From a virus, in IMG/VR virus record IMGVR_UViG_3300020183_000016, positions 61,741 through 125,740 of that record: a DNA stretch of 64,000 nucleotides; one strand, given 5' to 3'. Below the pieces are notes generated by a model. That model did not search any database and had not been told where the DNA came from. It saw nothing but the letters and a program-made list of their open reading frames with translations. Position numbers and translations under genes: made by a program. Positions 44,730 through 50,896 of the stretch are shown here, one piece after another (within the stretch, counting starts at the first letter, position 1; each line of letters begins with the position of its first letter).

Positions 44730-44903
44730 ATGAGTTTATCTAAAAAAGTTTATGAAAATATTAAGTATGAGGAACAAAAAAATACTCACACTGAAAACGA
44801 ATGGTTAGATAGAATATTATACACCAAAGATAAAATAAAAAAAAGTTCTTTGAAATTTGGGGATGGTTTTGGATTTGACAATCAAAGGTTGAGTTCGAAA
44901 TGA
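44730..44903 (+). CDS. Short ORF or first exon, 57 codons
   Basis: ATG at 44730 opens a frame with phage-like codon use (MSLSKKVYENIKYEEQ, then FGDGFGFDNQRLSSK) that stops at TGA 44901. No family is recognised. The frame could be a complete small protein, or the 5' part of a gene split by later elements in this unit, since two further protein-like segments follow in other frames (44933-45048 and 45043-45084). From 44904 to the intron at 45236 I see hairpins and these fragments but no ordinary gene. Confidence 0.4.
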   Translation: MSLSKKVYENIKYEEQKNTHTENEWLDRILYTKDKIKKSSLKFGDGFGFDNQRLSSK

Positions 44904-45235
44904 TGCAAGCCGAGTTAGATGGAAACTCGTAAATTACCTATCAAAATATAAATGCAAACGCATACAACGTAGAGGATATCATGAGTATCCCAACTTCTAT
45001 CACTCGCTCAGCGATGGTTGAAGAGATGGAATCAATCGAATTGGTTTAATCGGTGGGTCACACTTACCTAGAAACAGAAAGGTGTAAAAATAGAGTTGAT
45101 CGTTAATACTCTTTAAACAATTGATGAAACAGGGTTGTTGGATAACCATGTTATAAATAAAACCAAATATTTTGTTTGTTTAGAAAAATGAACTAAGCTT
45201 GTGAATGAATTTCTAATGTCGATTTGGTTGGACGA

Positions 45236-45593
45236 GGGTTTGAGTGCGGACCCACTTATTGGTGACAGTAAGTTAAAAATCGGATGAATTGCTGGAACGC
45301 TAAGTCTTTTTAAGATATGCCAATCAGCAGCCAAGCCTACAGAGTAGGAAGGTTCAGAGACTATTGGGGATTATAGCGATATAATGTAATACCAACTAGA
45401 GCGTCCGACATCTTTAGTAGATGATGATATAGTCCAGACAATAATGAAAATTATTGATTATAGCGACTCCCTCCATCTCCACGATGGGTTAAATTAAATA
45501 ATGCGATCATCTAACCATGAGGATTTACTTGCAGGAGTCCAAAGGACGAACATCGGATAAAGGAAGAACACCTGATTTAACCCTTTTTTTTTG
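45236..45593 (+). ncRNA. Group I intron core (IA-like)
   Basis: The core elements appear in order: P1 GGGTTT/GGACCC (45236/45248), P2 ACTTA/TAAGT (45254/45269) with a GGTGAC loop as in T4 td, P3 TCGGA/TCCGA (45280/45404), P4 GCTG/CAGC (45291/45325), P6a CCTAC/GTAGG (45336/45344), P7 GACTA/TAGTC in GTTCAGAGACTA and ATATAGTCC (45359/45430), P8 CATCT/AGATG (45409/45419), P9 CAATAAT/ATTATTG with GAAA loop (45439/45450) and P9.1 GACTCC/GGAGTC (45465/45534). The 5' splice site should follow T45240 or T45241; the 3' site is uncertain, with G45593 a candidate. No endonuclease ORF lies inside. Confidence 0.85.
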
Positions 45594-45666
45594 CACCATT
45601 TCTACTTCTCAAGAGTAGACAGTTGTAACGACAAGAGACATTGCTCAACAATTCTCTTTCAAGAAT

Positions 45667-45894
45667 GTGAATGATTCTGATACAGACATGAGAACCTGTA
45701 TAGTAACAAAAAACTTTATTATGGGAAATACAGAATGGGTAAAAGGATTACTTGGTGATACTAGAGTATTTAACAATGAATACCAATTTAGAAACTATGA
45801 TGGTAGTATAGAATCTTTTAGTTCAATGGAAGAATTAGAAGATTACTTAAAAGAATACTTTTTGTATATATGTGAGTTATCACAAACTTCATAG
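45667..45894 (+). CDS. Short ORF downstream of the group I intron (possible exon)
   Basis: The 75-codon frame from GTG 45667 (NDSDTDMRTCIVTKNFI, then SIESFSSMEELEDYLKEYF) is open upstream to 45619 without an ATG, which fits either a GTG start or an exon. The mix of residues and the codon use look like real protein. It is flanked by two elements, CAGTTGTAAC (45620) and CTGAGTGCAGAGGG (45902), that also occur at 59350 and 59461. Confidence 0.45.
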   Translation: MNDSDTDMRTCIVTKNFIMGNTEWVKGLLGDTRVFNNEYQFRNYDGSIESFSSMEELEDYLKEYFLYICELSQTS

Positions 45895-45990
45895 TGTATA
45901 CCTGAGTGCAGAGGGTTCACTAGGTTTCTTTATTCCTTAAAAAAAAATAAAGTGGTGGAAGTAGATAGTGATCCTATCGACCCTTTTAAA

Positions 45991-46015
45991 AGTCCCGAAT
46001 ATTCGGGACTTTTTA
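45991..46015. terminator. Strong bidirectional terminator
   Basis: AGTCCCGAAT (45991-46000) is followed directly by its complement ATTCGGGACT (46001-46010), with T-run after and A-run before. It ends the 44.7-46.0 kb unit. Between 45895 and here lie two more hairpins (CTTTATT/AATAAAG and GATAG/CTATC) and no gene. Confidence 0.95.
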
Positions 46016-46094
46016 TTTTTTAACAAATATTTATAATAAAAAATTTGGCAGAATCGAAACTTTTTTTTAAATTTACATTATAAATAAAAAGATT

Positions 46095-46292
46095 ATGAAC
46101 TCAAAACTTCCATTTGTCGTAAATTATACAAAAGAGATGTCAGATAAGTTTAACGAAGAACTTATGGAATCTAAGACTTGTCCTATGACAAACCCAAAGT
46201 TTTATGGTAAGTGGGATTTAGTTGATTTCGATTCACCAGAATATAATGAAAAGGTAAAGGTGAAAAGAAATTATGTTACAGAAAAGAATTAA
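46095..46292 (+). CDS. Small conserved-looking protein, 65 residues
   Basis: The protein has a compact pattern (TCPMTNPKFYGKWDLVDFDS) with Cys, Trp and several Pro that suggests a real small phage family. Its 3' end overlaps the next gene by 20 bases. Confidence 0.55.
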   Translation: MNSKLPFVVNYTKEMSDKFNEELMESKTCPMTNPKFYGKWDLVDFDSPEYNEKVKVKRNYVTEKN

Positions 46293-46893
46293 AAGAATAT
46301 TAAACGAAATTAAATTTTCTCAGGAACAATCTGATGAACTTAGAGATAAATTTGGTTGGAGGTACGTTCAAACAGAAAAACCTAAGTCCGATAGTAAATA
46401 TAAAAAATTAAGAGTTTATACTTTCCATACTCCTAAATATAAGTATATTGTACATATAGAGGAATATGAATACGATTATTTCCTTATTTCTTTTTTCCCT
46501 AAACTAAATACTGATTTTTATGTTAGACAACAAAAATTGGCAGATAGAGGACAAAATTTTTATGACAAATATAGTTATCAAACTAAAGAAAATATTCCTT
46601 TTAAAATATTCTCACTATTAGTAAGTGAAATAAAAAATATTTTAAAAGATCACCCTTATGCGTCTTTTGGTTACTTTGGGGCGCCTGATTACAAATTAGG
46701 TGAAGAAACAGATTTATTTAACACGAAAAGGGTTAGAATTTATAATCAATTATTGAATGATGAATTTAATCAAACTCATGTTGTTAAATCTGAATTAGAG
46801 TTTAGTGGTGGTATGATTTTAAACAAAGAAGTATTAAATCAGTACCCAAATTTAGAAATGTATTGTAGGGATATGTTACAATCCCATTTATAA
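46273..46893 (+). CDS. Putative capsid-targeted protein, 206 residues
   Basis: The N-terminus MLQKRIKRILNE matches the [I/L]-x-E signal pattern closely. The body is alpha/beta with FGWRYVQTEKP, YIVHIEEYEYDYFLISFFPK and HPYASFGYFGAPD. The function is unknown. It overlaps the upstream gene. Confidence 0.6.
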   Translation: MLQKRIKRILNEIKFSQEQSDELRDKFGWRYVQTEKPKSDSKYKKLRVYTFHTPKYKYIVHIEEYEYDYFLISFFPKLNTDFYVRQQKLADRGQNFYDKYSYQTKENIPFKIFSLLVSEIKNILKDHPYASFGYFGAPDYKLGEETDLFNTKRVRIYNQLLNDEFNQTHVVKSELEFSGGMILNKEVLNQYPNLEMYCRDMLQSHL

Positions 46894-46911
46894 TAAAAAA
46901 AATAAAGTTTT

Positions 46912-47406
46912 ATGGAAAAGGTATTAGTTTTAAATAATGACTATACCCCATTAAATGTAACCACACTTAAAAGGGGTTTTAAGTTAGTCTATAAAGGTAA
47001 GGCAGAAATAGTTTATTCTGATGAGACAAACCCTATTGTATCCAGTTTTAAAAACTTCACTAGACCATCTGTTATTAGGTTGAATAGATTTATCTATACC
47101 CCCTTTAAAAAAGTTCCTTTAAGTAGATATAATATTTTTAGGAGAGATGGACATAAATGTGTTTATTGTGGAACAAATAAAAATTTAACAATCGATCACG
47201 TAATACCTAAATCTAAAGGTGGTGACAATACTTGGAAGAATTTAGTTACTTGTTGTGGTGTATGTAATCTTAAAAAGGATGATAGAACACCAGAAGAGGT
47301 GGGAATGGGATTTTTAAGAAAACCATTTGCACCAACATACATCCAATTCATAGAAAGAATGAATGGTATAATTAAAGAAGAATGGAAACAATTTTTAATG
47401 ATTTAA
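46912..47406 (+). CDS. HNH endonuclease (bacterial-type, CxxC zinc ribbon)
   Basis: The 164-residue protein opens with VLVLNNDYTPLNVTTLKRGF and has the HNH core from about residue 83: CVYCGTNKNLTIDHVIPKSK then WKNLVTCCGVCNLKK. This version occurs in many bacteria and phages, with four Cys binding zinc and the DH/N residues binding the catalytic metal. It is free-standing. The role may be packaging-related cleavage, mobility or defence; context does not decide. Confidence 0.85.
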   Translation: MEKVLVLNNDYTPLNVTTLKRGFKLVYKGKAEIVYSDETNPIVSSFKNFTRPSVIRLNRFIYTPFKKVPLSRYNIFRRDGHKCVYCGTNKNLTIDHVIPKSKGGDNTWKNLVTCCGVCNLKKDDRTPEEVGMGFLRKPFAPTYIQFIERMNGIIKEEWKQFLMI

Positions 47407-47407
47407 T

Positions 47408-47578
47408 ATGAAAAAAAAATTTAGTTGGTATAAAGGAAATGGACTTTTTTGGTTCAGAATATTTGGGTACGGTTTATCTATCTCAAATAGATTAACATTT
47501 AGTCAAAAAGAGGGGTATGTGAATTACATTTACTTTTATGGATATGTAATTAGTTTTTTAAAACCTTATAAATATTAA
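47408..47578 (+). CDS. Small basic-aromatic protein, 56 residues
   Basis: An ATG two bases after the HNH stop opens a 56-codon frame (MKKKFSWYKGNGLFWFRIFG) that ends in YFYGYVISFLKPYKY. The aromatic-rich pattern with a GYGLSISN turn is typical of small phage families. No function is known. Confidence 0.55.
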   Translation: MKKKFSWYKGNGLFWFRIFGYGLSISNRLTFSQKEGYVNYIYFYGYVISFLKPYKY

Positions 47579-47579
47579 T

Positions 47580-47684
47580 ATGTTAGATAAAATAAGATTA
47601 TGGTGGAGGTTTGAGGGTAAACATTACCATAGAGATTTCATTGTGGGACTGACAAGATTTTTTAGAAAATATTTGTTTTATTAA
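47580..47684 (+). CDS. Very small protein, 34 residues
   Basis: An ATG one base after the previous stop opens MLDKIRLWWRFEGKHYHRDF..., ending RFFRKYLFY. The Trp-Trp and basic residues are similar in style to its neighbour. It is short, so support is modest. Confidence 0.45.
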   Translation: MLDKIRLWWRFEGKHYHRDFIVGLTRFFRKYLFY

Positions 47685-47695
47685 AAAATAGTTAT

Positions 47696-47703
47696 TATAT
47701 TTG
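47696..47703 (+). promoter_or_regulatory. Bacteroidota-type promoter -7 element (TATATTTG)
   Basis: The TAnnTTTG match lies 17 bases before the ATG at 47721. Confidence 0.5.
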
Positions 47704-47720
47704 TTTTAAATTAAAAGACT

Positions 47721-47900
47721 ATGCCACCAGAAGAATATTATGAAAGACTATTTGAAGATAGGTTAGATTCAAATAGAAGAGGTAAAAGTAATCATAAAAG
47801 ATTAACTGCCGAAGAACAAGTTAGAGAAATAGAACTCAGAAGAAATATGAAGTATCTAGCGAATTTAATGGTTGATTATGTGAAAAATAATCCTAACTAA
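47721..47900 (+). CDS. Small helical protein, 59 residues
   Basis: The frame MPPEEYYERLFEDRLDSNRR... is charged and helical throughout. It has a promoter element upstream and its stop is followed immediately by the next ATG. Confidence 0.5.
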   Translation: MPPEEYYERLFEDRLDSNRRGKSNHKRLTAEEQVREIELRRNMKYLANLMVDYVKNNPN

Positions 47901-47901
47901 A

Positions 47902-48075
47902 ATGGTAAGAGTACGTTTCCCAAACGAATCATATTACGATACAATTCCTAATTTTAATTGGGATGAGTTCAAACCAAGTAAAATTTATGATGAATGTGTA
48001 TTTGGTTGGTTTCAAGATGTATACGTCTGCGTCGAAAGAGTTGATTATGACGAATATTATAATAACAAAAAATAA
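47902..48075 (+). CDS. Small protein, 57 residues
   Basis: The frame MVRVRFPNESYYDTIPNFNW... contains FGWFQDVYVCVERVDYDEYY and begins one base after the previous stop. It is aromatic-rich and acidic. No family is recognised. Confidence 0.5.
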   Translation: MVRVRFPNESYYDTIPNFNWDEFKPSKIYDECVFGWFQDVYVCVERVDYDEYYNNKK

Positions 48076-48084
48076 TACATTACT

Positions 48085-48309
48085 ATGAAAAAAATTTTAC
48101 TCGAAACTCTAATTATGATTTTATCGGGAATAGTTTCAGGAATTGGATTTGCTGCATTGACTATTGCCTTAGATATGGGCACAAAAAATTATTATGTGTT
48201 TATTCCTGCGTTAATAATAAGTTGGTTAATACTTTACCCTTCATATATATTTTGGTTGGACTTCTTCAAAAAAGTTTTAAAATATGAAAGTTATGGTCAA
48301 AAAAATTAA
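48085..48309 (+). CDS. Two-segment membrane protein, 74 residues
   Basis: Two hydrophobic helices (ILLETLIMILSGIVSGIGFA and YYVFIPALIISWLILYPSYI) are joined by a short loop. It is a small inner-membrane protein of unknown role; its end overlaps a short interrupted frame. Confidence 0.55.
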   Translation: MKKILLETLIMILSGIVSGIGFAALTIALDMGTKNYYVFIPALIISWLILYPSYIFWLDFFKKVLKYESYGQKN

Positions 48310-48400
48310 ACTACGTATCATATAATGGTGGAAAAAATGTATTGTAGATTATTGCCCACCTGAATTAGAAGACTATGTGGTTTCAAATAAATATAGATAA
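48293..48400 (+). pseudogene. Short gene with an in-frame TAA
   Basis: From ATG 48293 the frame reads MVKKIKLRII, then TAA (48323-48325), then WWKKCIVDYCPPELEDYVVS and a final stop at 48398. The post-stop part looks like protein and keeps the frame. It is either a recent nonsense mutation or a gene needing readthrough. Confidence 0.45.
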
Positions 48401-48411
48401 AAATTAAAATA

Positions 48412-49182
48412 ATGGCGAATTTTATATATTCCAGAGTTACAATTGAACCTTTAGAGTCAATGAACAAAATTTGTAGTATGATTGAAAACATGCCTAAATC
48501 AGAGTATGGTAAAGAAACTACAACAGTTGTTAAAACATTTTATAGTGAAGAAGAATTGAAAAAACCGTATAACAATGGTGAGACAGAATACCCTATAACT
48601 GATGTAGGGGTTAAAATTGGTTGGTTATATGATAATGTTGGGACTAAGTGGATTGAATTAGGTATTGATGATGATATTAGAATTGAGTCTCCTTATTACA
48701 TACCTGATGGATTTCTTATTAAATTATATAGTTTATGTATAGATGAATTTTCAGATGTTAAAATAATTTGTAAATGGTATGATGAATTTGAAACAAATTG
48801 TGGTACTGCATTAATATGGAATGGAATTTATACTGAAGATGAAGAAACTTTAAAAGATGAAAATATTGGTGATCCAGCCTATCAAGTTAATGGTGATGAA
48901 AATATTGATGAGATTAAAAAATGGGTATTAAGTGAAACTACTGAAGATTCTTATACTAAACCAGAAGAAATAGAATCTATGAATGAAGAAGAATTAAGAT
49001 GCCTTTTTGAAGATTGGAAAAATCAAGGTAAATGGAATTATATTACTGATAGGCAAGAATCTATGTATTATTCATGTGAAGAAGCAATAGAAACTGAAGA
49101 TTTTAATTTTCCGATATCGAGAGTTAGAAGAATTGCGAATGTAAAATATGAAATGATAACAGATTGTTATCCGTTTAAATAA
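48412..49182 (+). CDS. Hypothetical protein, 256 residues
   Basis: The N-terminus (MANFIYSRVTIEPLESMNKI) and the WLYDNVGTKWIELGIDDDIR block recall the api92/DUF1281-like phage proteins, in which a similar ferredoxin-like arrangement is seen. The second half is acidic with repeated Glu. No catalytic residues stand out. The gene has an AT-rich leader. Confidence 0.5.
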   Translation: MANFIYSRVTIEPLESMNKICSMIENMPKSEYGKETTTVVKTFYSEEELKKPYNNGETEYPITDVGVKIGWLYDNVGTKWIELGIDDDIRIESPYYIPDGFLIKLYSLCIDEFSDVKIICKWYDEFETNCGTALIWNGIYTEDEETLKDENIGDPAYQVNGDENIDEIKKWVLSETTEDSYTKPEEIESMNEEELRCLFEDWKNQGKWNYITDRQESMYYSCEEAIETEDFNFPISRVRRIANVKYEMITDCYPFK

Positions 49183-49205
49183 AACAATAAATAAAAATAA
49201 AAGTT

Positions 49206-49457
49206 ATGGGAATAAAAAATAATTTTATTGAAATGATTAAAGGTGGGTATCCTGATTTTGATCCACAAAACGATTCAGTTGAAATCGAGTTCGAAGGTGG
49301 AGGAGATTCCTTTGATTCGTTTTCTTTTATTTCAGTCTACCCTAATAGGGAAGGTGAATTAAATCTAATTGATCATTGGGACACATTATTTGATATTATA
49401 GATAATTCTGGTGTTGCGTACAATTGGAACAATGGTGGTACTACTGGTAGGATTTAG
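49206..49457 (+). CDS. Small acidic protein, 83 residues
   Basis: The protein has VEIEFEGGGDSFDSF and VAYNWNNGGTTGRI, a pattern recurring in a phage family of unknown role. It follows the previous gene after 23 bases. Confidence 0.55.
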   Translation: MGIKNNFIEMIKGGYPDFDPQNDSVEIEFEGGGDSFDSFSFISVYPNREGELNLIDHWDTLFDIIDNSGVAYNWNNGGTTGRI

Positions 49458-49463
49458 TATAAT

Positions 49464-49574
49464 ATGAATGGTGAACAAGAATTAACTGTTAGCACAATTA
49501 TGATGGAAGAATATTGGGGTGAAGTTGATGACGATGAAGAGGAAGTTGGTGAAGTAAATTCTAAATCAGAATAA
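49464..49574 (+). CDS. Very small acidic protein, 36 residues
   Basis: The frame starts six bases after the previous stop (MNGEQELTVSTIMMEEYWGE) and ends in an Asp/Glu-rich tail. It is plausible by packing only. Confidence 0.4.
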   Translation: MNGEQELTVSTIMMEEYWGEVDDDEEEVGEVNSKSE

Positions 49575-49575
49575 G

Positions 49576-49713
49576 ATGGTAGGAAATATTTGGTTAGCAG
49601 TAAAGAAATTCTTTCACCAACATATACTTTGTATTCACAAGTATAAATGGGTCTATAGAAGAGATAATGGTGCAGACTATGAGGTTTGTGAGAAATGTGA
49701 TTTGATTAGATAA
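49576..49713 (+). CDS. Small zinc-binding-like protein, 45 residues (DUF1660-like)
   Basis: ATG 49576 opens a frame with HQHILCIHKYKWVYRR and VCEKCDLIR. The His/Cys and C-x2-C arrangement around a K-W core matches small DUF1660-type phage zinc ribbons. Confidence 0.5.
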   Translation: MVGNIWLAVKKFFHQHILCIHKYKWVYRRDNGADYEVCEKCDLIR

Positions 49714-49734
49714 CCTTTAAATCAGAATAAAATA

Positions 49735-50139
49735 ATGGCGAATCCTTTAGTACATTCAAAGTCATCCGTTAAATTTTGGGGAGGAAAAGAAGAAGATTAT
49801 TTACCACTTCATAATAAAATGGATTCTTCTAAAAAATATTTTAGTGATAACAGACATAGGGCGTTGACACATAATATGTTTTTTATATTTGAAGTAATGA
49901 TACCAATTTTCGGTGAATATATTACAAATTCAGATGGTAAAATAGTATCCGTTAAAGATATATGTGAATATCATATATTAGAAGATTACGGTAAAAAGTT
50001 TATACCTAATGTTTCTGACTTTCTACAAGAAATGGAAATCAAATCTTGGATGGCGAATGGTTTGGGTGAATCCCCATCATCACAAAAAAAAGTAATAACG
50101 AATGAAAGTAAAGTTCATAAAAGATTGGTAAAGGATTAG
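49735..50139 (+). CDS. DUF6915-like phage protein
   Basis: The 134-residue protein reads MANPLVHSKSSVKFWGGKEE, then YLPLHNKMDSSKKYFSDNRH, RALTHN, and later VKDICEYHILEDYGKKFIPN. This is a widespread phage/bacterial family of unknown function with conserved His residues. The next gene starts two bases after its stop. Confidence 0.65.
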   Translation: MANPLVHSKSSVKFWGGKEEDYLPLHNKMDSSKKYFSDNRHRALTHNMFFIFEVMIPIFGEYITNSDGKIVSVKDICEYHILEDYGKKFIPNVSDFLQEMEIKSWMANGLGESPSSQKKVITNESKVHKRLVKD

Positions 50140-50141
50140 TT

Positions 50142-50444
50142 ATGTTTGAAATTATCGGAATAGTATTTACAGTTATTTTTATTTTTCTTTTGTTATTTAT
50201 ACAATATACTTTAATTTTGTTTGGTGTAATGAAAGAAAGTTTAAAGTGGTACGGTAGAGTTATTAGTTGGATACCTTTATTACCATATTTTATATATTTT
50301 ATTTTAACAATAAGTTTTATAATTATGATTATGTTTGATAAATTTGTTAAGTGGTTTGAACTAAATTTGGGTTGGTTCTTTATTAATGGAAGAAAACAAT
50401 CTTATTGGTCAGAGTATCTAAAGAATAAATATAAAGATGAATAA
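50142..50444 (+). CDS. Membrane protein, 100 residues
   Basis: Hydrophobic stretches (IIGIVFTVIFIFLLLFIQYT and WIPLLPYFIYFILTISFIIM) make two or three transmembrane helices; the tail is basic. It is probably co-expressed with the upstream gene. Confidence 0.6.
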   Translation: MFEIIGIVFTVIFIFLLLFIQYTLILFGVMKESLKWYGRVISWIPLLPYFIYFILTISFIIMIMFDKFVKWFELNLGWFFINGRKQSYWSEYLKNKYKDE

Positions 50445-50486
50445 TTAAAAAAATGTTAAAATTTTAACTAAATGTGTATAATTATT

Positions 50487-50516
50487 TTGACATTTAAAAT
50501 TTTTATCCTATATTTG
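50487..50516 (+). promoter_or_regulatory. Full Bacteroidota-type promoter (TTGAC - 17 bp - TATATTTG)
   Basis: TTGAC (50487-50491) and TATATTTG (50509-50516) match the host primary promoter well. About 80 bases of leader follow, with a GAGAT/ATCTC hairpin (near 50535-50552), before the lipoprotein gene. This is one of the strongest promoters in the window. Confidence 0.8.
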
Positions 50517-50597
50517 TATTAAATAAAAAAGTTAGAGATACTTATAATCTCCGATGGGTGAAAAGCCTTAATAACAAATAAATTAAATTTTTTTAAA

Positions 50598-50786
50598 ATG
50601 AAAAGAATTTTTTTAATCTTAACCGTAATGGCAACGTTGGTGTCTTGCGGAGGTAACTCAACAGATGCGACTGCACCAGCAACAGATGCAGGTACGGCTA
50701 CTGAGGCAACTACAGAAGCAACTTCTAACGCAACTACTAGTGATAGTACTTCAGTAGAAGCAACTTCAAAAGTAAAAAAGAAGTAA
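50598..50786 (+). CDS. Small Thr/Ala-rich lipoprotein
   Basis: The 62-residue protein has a clear lipoprotein signal (MKRIFLILTVMATLVSC, Cys17) followed by GGNS and a low-complexity tail of Ala, Thr, Ser and Glu (TDATAPATDAGTATEATTEA) ending in basic KVKKK. It would be anchored in the host outer or inner membrane with a flexible tail. It has its own strong promoter and terminator, the pattern of an independently expressed accessory gene; exclusion of other phages is a fair guess. Confidence 0.8.
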   Translation: MKRIFLILTVMATLVSCGGNSTDATAPATDAGTATEATTEATSNATTSDSTSVEATSKVKKK

Positions 50787-50817
50787 TAAATCAGTTGGTT
50801 ATTAAAAAAAAAAGAAA

Positions 50818-50842
50818 CCCCTAAATTTTTAGGGGTTTTTTT
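50818..50842 (+). terminator. Rho-independent terminator of the lipoprotein gene
   Basis: CCCCTAAA (50818-50825) pairs with TTTAGGGG (50828-50835), then a seven-T run. Confidence 0.9.
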
Positions 50843-50896
50843 ATATTTATATTATATTGGTTATTATATTTAATAAAAAACAATTATTGTACCAAA

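Noticed and set aside
45113-45334. A minus-strand ORF across the intron
   Set aside because: It runs antisense to conserved group I intron elements.
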